Assembly (NCBI GenBank): GCA_937863385.1
Contig: CALMBW010000008.1
Coordinates: 1 to 64,000 of the forward strand
Direction of reading: 5' to 3'
DNA from: an uncultured Actinomycetes bacterium
GTDB lineage: Bacteria; Actinomycetota; CADDZG01; WHSQ01
DNA length: 64,000 bases
Shown: positions 12,754-22,200 of the stretch, piece by piece
Position numbering within the stretch: the first letter of the stretch is position 1
How the letters are laid out: every line of letters begins with the position of its first letter
Position numbers and translations under genes: made by a program
Notes under the pieces: model-generated
Told to the model about the DNA's origin: nothing
Databases searched by the model: none
What the model saw: the letters and a program-made list of their open reading frames with translations, nothing else

Positions 12754-14601
12754 TTGCGTAGATCTGTCATCGTTGCTGCGGTCATGTGCTTGCTGGGATC
12801 GGTGGTGATCTCCACCAACCCGGCCCCAGCCTTGGGGGCCTCCAAGCCACTCAGGTGTAAGACCGAGACACTGCAAGGCAAGAAGTTCCGCTTCTGCCGT
12901 GGCCTGGTGAAGTCCAAGGACAAGACAGTCGTTCTGGATACAGACGTGACGCTTCCGGCAAGGGGAGACGGCCCCTTTCCTGTGATCGTGATGCTTCACG
13001 GGCTCGGCGGCTCCAAGACCTCTTACGAGGTTCGTTTCGAGAGCGATCCGCAGCACGATCCCGCCAAGGACACGATCGAGGGTGTTGGGGGCCGCTACAG
13101 ATACAACAACGTCTGGTTCGCGTCTCGCGGCTATGCCGTTATCAACTACACGGCCCGCGGGTGGCACGAGGACGAATGTCTCGATGACACCGTGATGTCT
13201 TCGGACGCGCGCCCCGACTATGCCGACAGTCCCGCCTGCATGATCCAGCTCAATCACAAGGAGTACGAGATCAAGGACACGCAGTACCTGATCGGCAGAC
13301 TGGTAGACCAGACCCTGCTGTCGGCGGACGTATCGGTCAATCGCAAGCGGATCGGGGCGACCGGGGTTTCCTATGGGGGTGGGCACACCTGGATGCTGAC
13401 CCGCGACTCCAGATGGACCTCCCCGAAGGGCCGATCGATAAAGCTGCGCGTCGCTGCGCCACTCATCGGCTGGACGGACATGCTCGATGCGCTCGCTCCG
13501 AACGGGACGACCCATGCGAACCTGATTCCACCAACCGATGTAGCCGAAAGGGCGGCTCAGCGGCCTGGAGTGATCAAGCAGTCCTACATCAACCGCTTCT
13601 GGACCGGGTTGAACATCTATTCGGCGACGCAAGGTGATCTGCCCGACTACCTGAATGCGTGGCGGGACCGCGCACTTGACGGCGAGCCCTACAACGACGA
13701 GACCTACACGCACCTCGTCGATTCGATGTTGAGAAATCGATCCGCCTTCTATATGGAGAAGGAGGCGATCGTGCCGACGGTCTCGGTCCAAGGGTGGACC
13801 GATCACATCTTCCCCGCGGTCCAGTCCCTCGGGATGGTCAACCGCTTGTGGGCCGAGAACCCCGAGCATCCGCTCAAGGTGCTCCTGAACGATTTCGGCC
13901 ACCCGATCGCCCAGAATCCCGCGGATGTCATGACGTACGGCAGCAACCTGATCAATGACTGGCTCGACTTCTATCTGAGAGGCAAGGGACAAAAGCCGTC
14001 CAGCGGAGTGGAGTCCTTCGAGACCGTTTGCAACGAGGCGGGCGAACAAGAGATGTCGAACTACGTCGCCGGCAGCTTCGACGCCCTTCAGAGCGGAACC
14101 CAGAGTTTCGATATGAGCCTGCTGACCGGAACCTTGGACTCGTCGGTCAACGATCCTCATGCCTCGGCCCTCGACCCCTTCCCCTTGGCGCCCGTCTCGG
14201 GGTGCCGCGACACCGATACGGCTGTCGCTCAGGGCAACCTGGCGGCCACCGTGGCTCTGCCCGAGGGTTTGGACATGCTCGGGCTGCCGACCGTTAGTTT
14301 CGAGGCAGATCCTGAATTCGCGGACATGTACGTGGCGTTCAGGCTCTGGGACGTGTCGGGAGATGTTCAAGTCTTGGTCGACCGGGGAGTGGTGCGGCTC
14401 GGCAGCGACGAAGCCCAAACGGTTATCACTCGACTTCAGGGCAACAACTACGAGTTCCAGCCGGGGCATTCCTTGAAGCTCGAGCTGACCGCCAACGACT
14501 CGCCTTCCTTCCGTTCTTCCAACGCGCAGGGGACGATCGATATCTCGGATGTGATGTTCGAGGTTCCGGTAGCGAACGACGCAGCGCGCGCTCAGGGGTA
14601 G
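12754..14601 (+). CDS. Secreted alpha/beta hydrolase of the X-Pro dipeptidyl-peptidase S15 / CocE-NonD family
   Basis: 615 aa from TTG 12754 with GAGGAGGG upstream. Signal peptide: RRSVIVAAVMCLLGSVVIS ending at PALGA (about residue 29). The hydrolase core has the oxyanion HGLGGSK near residue 82, the RGYAVINYTARG strand with the S15 tyrosine region, and nucleophile Ser206 in GVSYGGG. The acid is probably the Asp in VQGWTDHIFP and the base the His in LNDFGHPIAQ. The last 200 residues form a jelly-roll-like C-terminal domain as in CocE. Four or more cysteines in the mature protein suggest disulphides. Likely an extracellular esterase or peptidase. Confidence 0.87.
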   Translation: MRRSVIVAAVMCLLGSVVISTNPAPALGASKPLRCKTETLQGKKFRFCRGLVKSKDKTVVLDTDVTLPARGDGPFPVIVMLHGLGGSKTSYEVRFESDPQHDPAKDTIEGVGGRYRYNNVWFASRGYAVINYTARGWHEDECLDDTVMSSDARPDYADSPACMIQLNHKEYEIKDTQYLIGRLVDQTLLSADVSVNRKRIGATGVSYGGGHTWMLTRDSRWTSPKGRSIKLRVAAPLIGWTDMLDALAPNGTTHANLIPPTDVAERAAQRPGVIKQSYINRFWTGLNIYSATQGDLPDYLNAWRDRALDGEPYNDETYTHLVDSMLRNRSAFYMEKEAIVPTVSVQGWTDHIFPAVQSLGMVNRLWAENPEHPLKVLLNDFGHPIAQNPADVMTYGSNLINDWLDFYLRGKGQKPSSGVESFETVCNEAGEQEMSNYVAGSFDALQSGTQSFDMSLLTGTLDSSVNDPHASALDPFPLAPVSGCRDTDTAVAQGNLAATVALPEGLDMLGLPTVSFEADPEFADMYVAFRLWDVSGDVQVLVDRGVVRLGSDEAQTVITRLQGNNYEFQPGHSLKLELTANDSPSFRSSNAQGTIDISDVMFEVPVANDAARAQG

Positions 14602-14605
14602 CCGA

Positions 14606-14618
14606 TAGCCTGAGGGTG
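14606..14618 (+). promoter_or_regulatory. Leaderless-type -10 before the small membrane protein
   Basis: TAGCCT (14606-14611) six bases before GTG 14618. Confidence 0.45.
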
Positions 14619-15049
14619 TGACTACTGGGATCGTTGCTGCTGCGGTCGCCATACTGACCTGGGTCTTCGTGGAGGCTCTGGGTCACTACTACCCGTCGCC
14701 GGCGACCTGGCGCAAGTTGCGCCGCGTGCGCGGCCGCAGGCATGTTCGGCGCATGCGGGAGCGGTTCGCAGAAGCCGGCGAGCGCCGCAGCGGACGCAAG
14801 CTCGCCCTGGTCCTCATCGCACTCGTTGCCATATGGGTCGGGGCTTCGGGATGGCTCGACAAGAAGTGGTACGAGGTCGTTGCCGACGCGGCCCCCTCGC
14901 TGGTGGTGCTGCTCAGCCTTCTGCGCTTGCCGGCTTCGCTCAGAGCGATCGCCGCTCGGATGATCGAGTACGAGAGGGCCGCAGGTGAGGACCCCGATGA
15001 GCCTTTGAGCGAAGAAGGCGGCGACGGCCCAGAGGTCCTGGCCCTATGA
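14618..15049 (+). CDS. Membrane protein of unknown function, 143 aa
   Basis: GTG 14618. Helix 1 is IVAAAVAILTWVFVEALGHY, followed by a strongly basic cytoplasmic segment (RKLRRVRGRRHVRRMRERF), then LALVLIALVAIWVGASGW and a third weaker hydrophobic stretch. The C-terminus is acidic. No family recognised. It ends 13 bp before thiE and may be cotranscribed with it. Confidence 0.6.
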   Translation: MTTGIVAAAVAILTWVFVEALGHYYPSPATWRKLRRVRGRRHVRRMRERFAEAGERRSGRKLALVLIALVAIWVGASGWLDKKWYEVVADAAPSLVVLLSLLRLPASLRAIAARMIEYERAAGEDPDEPLSEEGGDGPEVLAL

Positions 15050-15062
15050 GTAGGACCGGTAG

Positions 15063-15701
15063 ATGAGCGCGATCGATTGGAGCGAGGTATCGCTGTATCT
15101 GGTGGCCCCGGCGCGCCTTCGTGCCGGGCCGCTCGATGAGCTGGTGCCGGATCTGGTCGCCGCGGGAGTGGGAGCGATCCAATTACGCGAGAAGCAGATG
15201 GAGGCCGCCGATGTGCTTCGAGTGGCTCGTCCCATCTTGGAGCGGTGCAACGAGGCAAGAGTGCCTTTCGTCGTGAACGACCGGCCTGATATCGCGGCGG
15301 CGCTCGAAGTGGATGCGGTGCACCTGGGCACCAATGATCTCCCGACGAGGTTCGCGCGCTCGATCTTCGACGGCGACGTCGGTCGTTCGACACATTCGAT
15401 ATCCGACATCGCCGTTGCGCTGAACGAGCAGGATCCGGATTACATCGCGGTCGGGCCGGTCCACGCCACCCCCACCAAACCGGGTCGCCCGGCAGCAGGG
15501 ATCGATCTGATCAGGTACGCCGCGCGGTCGGTGGGGATCCCTTGGTTCGCCATCGGTGGCATCGATGAGGGCAACCTCGACGAAGTGCTAGAGGCAGGCG
15601 CGCGGCGGATCGTGGTGGTGCGAGCGATAACGGGATCGCCCGACCCCGCCGCCGCTGCGGCTCGGCTTCACGAACGTCTCGTGGGGGCCGGGCCGCGGTG
15701 A
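15063..15701 (+). CDS. thiE: Thiamine-phosphate synthase
   Basis: 212 aa. The ThiE barrel shows [29 protein letters not shown] (pyrimidine diphosphate site QLREK), [22 protein letters not shown] (metal-binding Asp and the VHLG strand), [28 protein letters not shown] (the GP-x-x-x-T-x-TK block that binds the thiazole phosphate) and [12 protein letters not shown]. It joins HMP-pyrophosphate and the thiazole phosphate to make thiamine monophosphate. No TPP riboswitch is visible upstream, and no other thi gene is in the window. Confidence 0.92.
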   Translation: MSAIDWSEVSLYLVAPARLRAGPLDELVPDLVAAGVGAIQLREKQMEAADVLRVARPILERCNEARVPFVVNDRPDIAAALEVDAVHLGTNDLPTRFARSIFDGDVGRSTHSISDIAVALNEQDPDYIAVGPVHATPTKPGRPAAGIDLIRYAARSVGIPWFAIGGIDEGNLDEVLEAGARRIVVVRAITGSPDPAAAAARLHERLVGAGPR

Positions 15702-15748
15702 AGGTAGTGTCCCAGGCACCTTGAAGCCTTTCCAATAGGAGTTCGCAC

Positions 15749-16600
15749 TTGCCACGAGCTATCGATTTCCACACGCATGTTTCGACCAAGGAGTGGATGA
15801 CGGGGTCGCTCGGCCCGATGTTGGAGAACACCGCCAAGTACTTCAGGTCGGAGGTGCGGATACGCACGGTCGAGGACATGGCCGACGAGTACAAGCAGTG
15901 GGATCTGCTCGGAGTTCTGCTGGCATGGGACGCGGAGACCGCTACGGGGTTGGCGCCGCTGACCAACGATTTCGTCGCCGGCATCTGCAAAGCCTTTCCC
16001 GAGCAGTTCGTCGGCTTCGCTTCGGTCGACCCGCACAAGCCGGATGCGGTTGAAGAGCTCGAACGTGCGGTCACGGAACTGGGTCTGAAAGGTCTCAAGA
16101 TCCATCCTCAAGTACAGCGCTTCTATCCGAACGACCCTCAGTGGGATCCACTGTGGGACAAGTGCGAAGAGCACCAGCTTCCGATCGTGGCCCACGTGGG
16201 TCAGACCGGGCTGGGCGCCGGGGTGCGCGGCGGCTCGGGCATCGCTTTCGATTACGGCCGGCCGATGCTGATGGACATGGTCGCGGCGAATCATCCCGAG
16301 TTGACGGTCGTTATGGCGCACTTCGGCTATCCGTGGCATCTGGAGGTGCTCGCCTCGGCGATGCACAAGACCAACGTGTGGGTCGATCTCTCGGGATGGC
16401 GTCCCAAGTACATCCCCGACGAAGTGAAGCGTGACTGCCGGGGCAGACTGAACTCCCGCTTCGTCTGGGGCAGCGACTACCCGATGCTGGACCCGGGCCG
16501 GATCCTCGACGAGTTCGACGAGATGGGACTCGAGGGCGAGAAGCGCGACAACGTCCTTTTCGCCAACGCCGCCGGGTTGCTCGGGCTGCCCTGGGACTGA
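15749..16600 (+). CDS. Amidohydrolase-2 family metal-dependent hydrolase/decarboxylase
   Basis: 283 aa from TTG 15749 with AGGAG upstream. IDFHTHVSTKEW supplies the first metal-ligand pair (His-x-His), GLKGLKIHPQVQRFYPNDPQ the lysine-strand region, VAHVGQTGLGAG and VVMAHFGYPWHLEV the His ligands, and VWGSDYPMLDPG the catalytic Asp. This is the ACMSD/4-oxalomesaconate-hydratase-like branch (PF04909), which acts on aromatic-degradation intermediates among other substrates. The exact reaction is unknown; the neighbours give no hint. Confidence 0.85.
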   Translation: MPRAIDFHTHVSTKEWMTGSLGPMLENTAKYFRSEVRIRTVEDMADEYKQWDLLGVLLAWDAETATGLAPLTNDFVAGICKAFPEQFVGFASVDPHKPDAVEELERAVTELGLKGLKIHPQVQRFYPNDPQWDPLWDKCEEHQLPIVAHVGQTGLGAGVRGGSGIAFDYGRPMLMDMVAANHPELTVVMAHFGYPWHLEVLASAMHKTNVWVDLSGWRPKYIPDEVKRDCRGRLNSRFVWGSDYPMLDPGRILDEFDEMGLEGEKRDNVLFANAAGLLGLPWD

Positions 16601-16640
16601 GCTGGGGCTGACCTGGGAAGGAACCCGACTCCGGGCGCGT

Positions 16641-16653
16641 TACCCTGGGTGTA
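16641..16653 (+). promoter_or_regulatory. Leaderless-type -10 of the MIP18 gene
   Basis: TACCCT (16641-16646) six bases before ATG 16653. Confidence 0.5.
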
Positions 16654-17033
16654 TGAGCGAAGAAGCCATCCCAGAAGCGAGCGCCGACGAGCAGGCCTCT
16701 CAGGTTGTCGCCGACGAGGCCCCCACCCAGGACGAGATCAAGGAAGAGGTCATCGAGGCCCTCCAGACCGTCAACGACCCCGAGCTTGGTATCGACATCT
16801 GGAACCTCGGTTTGGTCTACGACATCGCTATCGATGACGGCAACAACGTCAAGGTTGAATTCACCCTCACCACGATGGGGTGCCCGATCGGCCCGATGAT
16901 CGACGAGCAGATCAAAGCCTCCACTGCCTACATCGACGGCATCGGCGACGTGACGACCGAGCTCGTAATGTATCCGCCGTGGACGCCAGAGAAGATGAGC
17001 CCCCTAGCCCGCTCCGCCCTCGGCTTCGTCTAA
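16653..17033 (+). CDS. MIP18/DUF59-family iron-sulfur assembly factor (SufT/PaaD-like)
   Basis: 126 aa. The first 30 residues are acidic and disordered; the domain itself starts at DEIKEEVIEALQTVNDPELG and continues IDIWNLGLVYDIAID, VKVEFTLTTMGCPIGPMIDE with the conserved Cys of the family, and VTTELVMYPPWTPEKMSPLA. Family members help mature cytosolic Fe-S proteins. The usual suf operon context is absent here. Confidence 0.88.
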   Translation: MSEEAIPEASADEQASQVVADEAPTQDEIKEEVIEALQTVNDPELGIDIWNLGLVYDIAIDDGNNVKVEFTLTTMGCPIGPMIDEQIKASTAYIDGIGDVTTELVMYPPWTPEKMSPLARSALGFV

Positions 17034-17039
17034 CCCCTG

Positions 17040-17090
17040 CGTTCTGTTAACAGATCCGGCCAACGGTTGGCGGTTTTCGTTAACAGAACG
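17040..17090 (+). promoter_or_regulatory. Nested inverted repeats before threonine synthase
   Basis: CGTTCTGTTAAC (17040-17051) and GTTAACAGAACG (17079-17090) are a perfect 12-bp inverted repeat. Between them lies CCAACGGTTGG (17060-17070), itself palindromic. Each outer arm also contains a GTTAAC palindrome. It could be a terminator-like RNA hairpin or a pair of operator sites 39 bp apart; the ATG follows at 17100. Confidence 0.5.
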
Positions 17091-17099
17091 AGATCTTTT

Positions 17100-18257
17100 A
17101 TGCAGTCACTGATCTGTGCTCGCTGTTCGAGCGAGTATCCCGCCGACGAGCTTCACAATCGATGCGAGTGCGGCGGAACGCTGCTGGTCGGCTACGACCT
17201 CACCGGTTCCGTCGACCTAGCGGGGGTGCGCCAGCGACCAGGGGGCATGTGGCGCTACCGCGAGTTGCTGCCCATAGTCGGCGAGCCGGTGTCGCTGGGC
17301 GAGTCCGAGACCCCGCTGCTGTTCCTTCCTCGCATCTCGGAACGCTTGGGTGTCGAGACCTACCTGAAAGACGAGGCACCCTTGCCTTCGGGCACCTTCA
17401 AAGCACGCGGTGCGGCCGTCGCTCTGACCCGGCTCCTGGAGCTCGGCGTCGAATCGGTGGTGATGCCCAGCGCCGGTAATGCCGGCGGAGCGTGGTCGCT
17501 GTACGCGGCGCGGGCAGGTGTTCCGATCTCGGTGACGATGGCCCGAACCGCTCCGGCCATGAACCAGACCGAAACGCGTCTTGCGGGGGCCGAGTTGATC
17601 CTGGTCGACGGCTCGATCGCGGATGCCGGAGCGAAGGCCAAAGAGATCGCGGCGGCCACCGGTGCCTACCTGGCGTCCACTTTCAACGAGCCCTACAGGG
17701 TCGAAGGCAAGAAGACGGCGTGGCTCGAAGTCTTCGATGCATCGGGCCGCGCCGCGGGCTCGGACAAGATGTCGCTGCCCGGCTCGATCATCACCAGCGT
17801 GGGCGGGGGAGTAGCAGCAGTGGCGGCAGCCAAGGCCGCTACAGAGGTGACGGCACTCGGATGGGCCGATGGCCCCGTCCCGCAGATCATCGGCGTGCAG
17901 GCGGCGGACTGCGCTCCGGTCGTTTCGGCTTTCGAAGCCGGAGACGATGAGACCAAGCCGTGGCCCGAGATACCGGGCACCATCGCCGCGGGGTTGAGGG
18001 TCCCCGCTCCGAGCGAGGGATACCTGGTGCTGCGAAGCGTCAGGTCGAGCGACGGAACGATGGTCGCGGTGACCGAAGACGAGATCCGTTCTGCGATCGC
18101 CACGCTGGCTTCGTTGGAGGGCTTGTTGGTGTGCCCGGAGGGTGCCACCGCCCTGGTCGCGGCCGAGAGGCTCGCAGCGAGCTTGCGTCCTCCGGTCGTG
18201 CTCTACAACACGGGCGCAGGCATCAAGTACTTGGAGATGCTGGCCGGAAGGGCTTGA
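17100..18257 (+). CDS. thrC: Threonine synthase (PLP-dependent, with N-terminal zinc-ribbon)
   Basis: 385 aa from ATG 17100; an earlier in-frame TTG at 17067 lies inside the inverted repeat and is less likely. The N-terminus CARCSSEYPADELHNRCECG is a Cys4-like ribbon seen in threonine synthases of this branch. PLP chemistry: the Schiff-base Lys in PSGTFKARGA, the substrate/cofactor loop MPSAGNAGGAWS, the phosphate cup SVGGGVAAVAAAK and the C-terminal LYNTGAGIKY, whose Thr/Gly contacts the pyridine nitrogen. It converts O-phosphohomoserine to threonine. A threonine/serine dehydratase-like relative cannot be fully excluded. Confidence 0.85.
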   Translation: MQSLICARCSSEYPADELHNRCECGGTLLVGYDLTGSVDLAGVRQRPGGMWRYRELLPIVGEPVSLGESETPLLFLPRISERLGVETYLKDEAPLPSGTFKARGAAVALTRLLELGVESVVMPSAGNAGGAWSLYAARAGVPISVTMARTAPAMNQTETRLAGAELILVDGSIADAGAKAKEIAAATGAYLASTFNEPYRVEGKKTAWLEVFDASGRAAGSDKMSLPGSIITSVGGGVAAVAAAKAATEVTALGWADGPVPQIIGVQAADCAPVVSAFEAGDDETKPWPEIPGTIAAGLRVPAPSEGYLVLRSVRSSDGTMVAVTEDEIRSAIATLASLEGLLVCPEGATALVAAERLAASLRPPVVLYNTGAGIKYLEMLAGRA

Positions 18258-18298
18258 CCTAAGGACCGGGTTCGATCTACACTCGAACATACGTTCGA
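18254..18298 (+). promoter_or_regulatory. SOS promoter with LexA box
   Basis: TTGACC (18254-18259), 18-bp spacer, TACACT (18278-18283), and a perfect actinobacterial LexA box TCGAAC-ATAC-GTTCGA at 18283-18298 overlapping the end of the -10 and the expected start near 18290. LexA bound here would block initiation. It drives the DUF6504 gene at 18486 and possibly dnaE2 beyond it. Confidence 0.8.
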
Positions 18299-18400
18299 CT
18301 GTAGGCATCCGGGCCATCTCCCCGATCGTCCGGCTCGATGGAGCTAGGTTCCCCGGCCTCCTCCCATCAACCGGATCCTCGCTCGAACGTTAGGGCCTGA

Positions 18401-18433
18401 CGGCTGGTTCGCACGACCAGCCGCCGGGCCCCC
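18401..18433 (+). terminator. Hairpin in the SOS leader, possible attenuator
   Basis: CGGCTGGT (18401-18408) pairs perfectly with ACCAGCCG (18416-18423), followed by a GC-rich tract and CCCTTT. It lies in the roughly 195-base untranslated leader between the LexA box and the DUF6504 start. The T tract is weak, so termination is uncertain. Confidence 0.4.
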
Positions 18434-18485
18434 TTTGGTTGCAGTCCGAGGTCGCGAAAAGACATAGCGAGAGGTAACGAGGAGC

Positions 18486-18827
18486 GTGGCGGTCCCCACG
18501 GTGACCAAGCGATACGACGAGCCCATCGAAGTCACCGATGCCCCCTTCAAAGAGGCTCCGCCGGTCGCGTTCAGGTGGCGGGGACGCAGCTACCACGTGG
18601 ACGAACCCCTGGCCCAGTGGCGCGAGACCTCTTCTAACTGGGACCCCGAACGACGTCGCGACAGGGACTACCACCGCATCTTGGCGCGGCCTGCCGGTAG
18701 TTCGTTCTCGGGCGATATCGATGCCGACGGTTTCCTGCAACGAGACAACGTCGAGAACAGTGCGGTGTTCGATCTCTACGAAGATCACGTGCGGGGTGGG
18801 TGGAGGATCGCTCGCGTATGGGACTGA
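18486..18827 (+). CDS. DUF6504-family protein linked to translesion synthesis
   Basis: 113 aa from GTG 18486 with GAGGAG upstream. Conserved-looking blocks: YDEPIEVTDAPFKEAPPVAF, FRWRGRSYHVDEPLAQW, RDRDYHRILARPAG and a C-terminal FDLYEDHVRGGWRIARVWD. Proteins of this type are found in actinobacteria beside ImuB-like polymerases and DnaE2; no biochemical function is known to me. The perfect LexA box upstream supports a DNA-damage role. Small, acidic and aromatic-rich, it may be an adaptor. Confidence 0.75.
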   Translation: MAVPTVTKRYDEPIEVTDAPFKEAPPVAFRWRGRSYHVDEPLAQWRETSSNWDPERRRDRDYHRILARPAGSSFSGDIDADGFLQRDNVENSAVFDLYEDHVRGGWRIARVWD

Positions 18828-18853
18828 GCACGGCCGCCACTAAGGGCGATGTC

Positions 18854-19270
18854 TCAGGCCGGAGTGGGAAGCTCGGTGCCCGAAGCCTTGGCGATCAGCG
18901 TGCCGTCTTCGGTGGTTATCTCGGCCTCCACGAAGATCACCCGGCGTCCGTTCTTGAGGACGCGTCCGGTGCCGGTGATCGTCGTGCCTGCGGGGGCCGG
19001 GCGCATGATCGAGATCTTCATCTCGGCCAGCGCGGGATAGTCGGACTCGTCCATGAACACCGCGCAGGCGGCTCCAAGCACCGAGTCGGCGAAGGCAGCC
19101 AGCACCCCACCCTGGAGGTTGCCGGCGGTGTTGCACAGCGCTTCGGGCACCTTCCACTTGAAGGTCACCCCTTCGCTCGGGGTGTGGACCGGGACGATCT
19201 CGAACCCCAAGGCATCGTTGACCGGAACGGTGATCCTCTTAGAGGCGATGGCCTCCCATCGGTTGCCCAT
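18854..19270 (-). CDS. PaaI/hotdog-fold thioesterase
   Basis: 138 aa reading leftward. ATG 19270 is preferred over GTG 19279 because TAGCGT lies seven bases before it (leaderless type). Hotdog blocks: LCNTAGNLQGGVLAAFADSV, with the Asn/Gly-Gly catalytic helix of PaaI-type thioesterases and the Asp of FADS, then AEMKISIMRPAPAGTTITGT and RRVIFVEAEITTEDGTLIAK. It probably hydrolyses acyl-CoA. It lies on the opposite strand between the DUF6504 gene and dnaE2, interrupting what would otherwise be one SOS operon. Confidence 0.85.
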   Translation of the reverse strand: MGNRWEAIASKRITVPVNDALGFEIVPVHTPSEGVTFKWKVPEALCNTAGNLQGGVLAAFADSVLGAACAVFMDESDYPALAEMKISIMRPAPAGTTITGTGRVLKNGRRVIFVEAEITTEDGTLIAKASGTELPTPA

Positions 19271-19299
19271 GACCGTCACGCTACCCGAGGCACCGCCCG

Positions 19300-22200
19300 G
19301 TGAGCTTCGTCCACCTGCACTGCCATACGACCTGGTCGTTGCTCGACGGCGCGATCCCCGCCGAGCGATTGCCTTTCGCTGCGGCCGAGAAGGGCTTCAC
19401 TGCGGTTGCGATGACCGACCATGACGCTTTGACGGGGGCGGTGCGATTCACGAAAGCCTGTCGCAAGGCGGGTATCAAGCCGATCTACGGCGCCGAATTG
19501 ACGACCGACCGGGGCCATCTAACGGTGATCGCGCGAGATGAACGTGGTTACGCGAACCTCTGCCGGTTGATCTCGAAAGCCCATCTCGGTAACGAGCGGG
19601 GCGAGCCGAGACTCACGGTCGATGACGTTATCGAGCGGTGCGATGGGACCTTCGTTCTCTCGGGATGCACCCGGGGCGAAGTCGCCAGGTTGGCGGCGGC
19701 GGGCCGCATGAACGAGGCAGTGGCAGCAGCGACCCGGATGGCGAAGGCAGTGGGGGATGGTTACCGGATCGAGGTCTTCGATCATCGCGGCTATGGGCAT
19801 CGGATGTTGCGGGACAGGCTCCTGGCGATCGCCGAGGCAGTGGGCGTGCCGGCCGTTGCCACCAACAACGTTCACTACGAAAGCAGTAAGCGATCGGTCG
19901 CGCACGACGTTCTCCACGCGATCAAAGAGATCGCTCCTTTATCGGCAACCCAGAGCCTGCGTGAGAACTCCGAGTACTTCCTGAAATCTCCGCAAGAGAT
20001 GCGTTCGTTGTTCGCAGACCGGCCCGATGTCTGCGACGAGACCTTGCGAATCGCCGAAGCTTGCGAGTTCGAGTTAGACCTCGGTCGCTATCACTTCCCG
20101 CGCTGGGGTGGTTCTTGGGCCCAGGAACGGAAACCGCCCCACGCCATCCTCAGGCGAAAGTGTTACGAGGGGGCCGCTCGCCGTTTCGGGGTCATCGGTG
20201 ATCAGGTGACCGAACGCCTCGAACACGAGCTCGAGATGATCGTGCATGGCGCGGCCAAGTGGGCGGATGACCCCAGTGGGTTCTCTGCTTATTTCCTCGT
20301 GGTCGCCGACATCGTGGATCACGCCCGCCGGGAACTCGGCATCCGATGTGCGTGCCGGGGAAGTGCTGCCGGCTCTCTCGTCTGTTACGTGTTGGGCATC
20401 TCGGACGTGGACCCCGTTCGCTACGACCTGTTATTCGAGCGGTTCATGAACGCTCGTCGTGAGGAGCTTCCCGACATCGACGTCGATGTCGAGAGCCATC
20501 GCCGTGACGAGATCCTCACCCACATCTCCGAGGCCTATGGATCCGAGCAGTCGGCGATGTGTTGCATGGTTGATACCTTCCGGGCTCGCATGGCGATCCG
20601 TGATGTGGGCAAGACGATGGGCCTGCCTCCCGACGAGATCGATGTCGTGGCCAAGGCCTTTCCCAGGATCAGGGTGTCCTCGATCCCTGCCGCGCTCAGG
20701 TCGCTGCCCGAGCTGCGCAACTCGAACCTGAACACCGGCCGGTTGGCTCGGTTGTTCGAGCTCTGTTACGAGATCGACGGTTATCCCCGGCATCTGGCGT
20801 TGCATCCCTCGGGCGTGATCCTTAGTTCGCCCGATCTTGCCGACCGGGTGCCCATGCAGAGCTCCTACGGCGGGTTCACGATGCTGCAGGCCGACAAGCA
20901 CGACGTCGAAGACCTGGGGTTGGTGAAGCTCGATGTTCTGGGGGTCAGGATGCTGTCTTCGATCGCGCATGCCCTCGATGAGGTGGAAAGGGTCAAGGGG
21001 GTACGCCCCGATATAGACGGTCTCAGCCACGATGACCCCAAGACCTTCGAGCTGATGAGGTCATCGAGCACGATCGGTTGTTTCCAGATCGAATCCCCGG
21101 GTCAGCGCGATCTCTTAGCTCGCCTGCAGCCCCATCGGTTCGAAGACCTGATCGTCGAGATCTCGCTCTTTCGCCCGGGTCCGGTCAAGTCCGACATGGT
21201 CAACCCGTTCCTTCAACGTCGCCACGGTTTCCGTGGTCAGCGGAGCCTCCCCGCCACCTTGCGCGAGATCCTGGCCGAGACCAACGGCGTGATCGTGTAT
21301 CACGAGCAATTGATCAGGGTGATCGCAGCAGTGACCGGTTGTTCGCTTGCCGACGCCGATTTCGTTCGCCGTCATCTGGATTCCGAAAGACCGAGCCTTC
21401 CGGGTGACCCCACCTCTTCTCCGGCCCGGAGCCCGTTCGACCCACCATTGCGGGCGACCGGTGAGGACAACGAGGTGGGCAGATGGTTCCGGCGGTTGGC
21501 CGTTGCGAACGGTTTCTCGGCTGCAGACGCTGCCGAGTTGTGGCACGAGGTGTTCGCTTTCGCCAGCTTCGGTTTCTGCAAGGCACACGCTGCGGCTTTC
21601 GCTTTGCCTACCTACCTCTCGTCGTGGCTGAAAGCGCATCATCCCGCCGAGTTCTATGCCGGGCTCCTGACCCATGACCCCGGCATGTATCCGCGCCGGT
21701 TGGTAGCGGCCGATGCTCGCAGACACGGGATCGAGATCCTGCCGGTCGATATCAACGCATCGTCTCGCGACTATCGGGTCGAGGGCAGGAACGCCGTTCG
21801 CCTTGCCCTCGCCGACATCAGAGATATGTCGGCCGCAGAGGTTTCTGCCATCGAGACAGAACGCGCCAGGGGAGGGCCATTCAGATCGCTCGAGGACCTG
21901 TGGCGGCGATGCGACCTGTCACGCCCGGTGCTCGAGAACCTGATCCATATCGGTGCCCTGGACACCATCAAGGGGTCCCGTAGCCGCCGTGAGTTGATCT
22001 GGCAAGCGGTCGAATTGTGCGAGAGACCCCGGCCCCAGATCGGCACCCAGCTCTCGCTCACCTTAGAAGAAGGGATAGGGCAGTCGCTTGTGGGACTGGC
22101 TCCTTACTCTGCAGCCGAAGAGACCCAGGCCGAGATCGAGATCGGCGGTATCGATGCTCGCCGCCATCTGATGGAGCTGTACGAACCGCTCTTGGTGAAA

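Noticed and set aside
12700-14652. 650-codon open frame on the minus strand over the S15/CocE-like gene
   Set aside because: Low-complexity, Arg/His-rich translation with no motifs; it mirrors the codon bias of the well-supported gene on the plus strand.
17217-18317. 366-codon minus-strand frame over threonine synthase
   Set aside because: No domain or signal visible, and the plus-strand gene has all PLP motifs.
18365-18375. Second LexA half-site (TCGAACGTTAGG) downstream of the SOS promoter
   Set aside because: Only one arm matches and the spacing is wrong.
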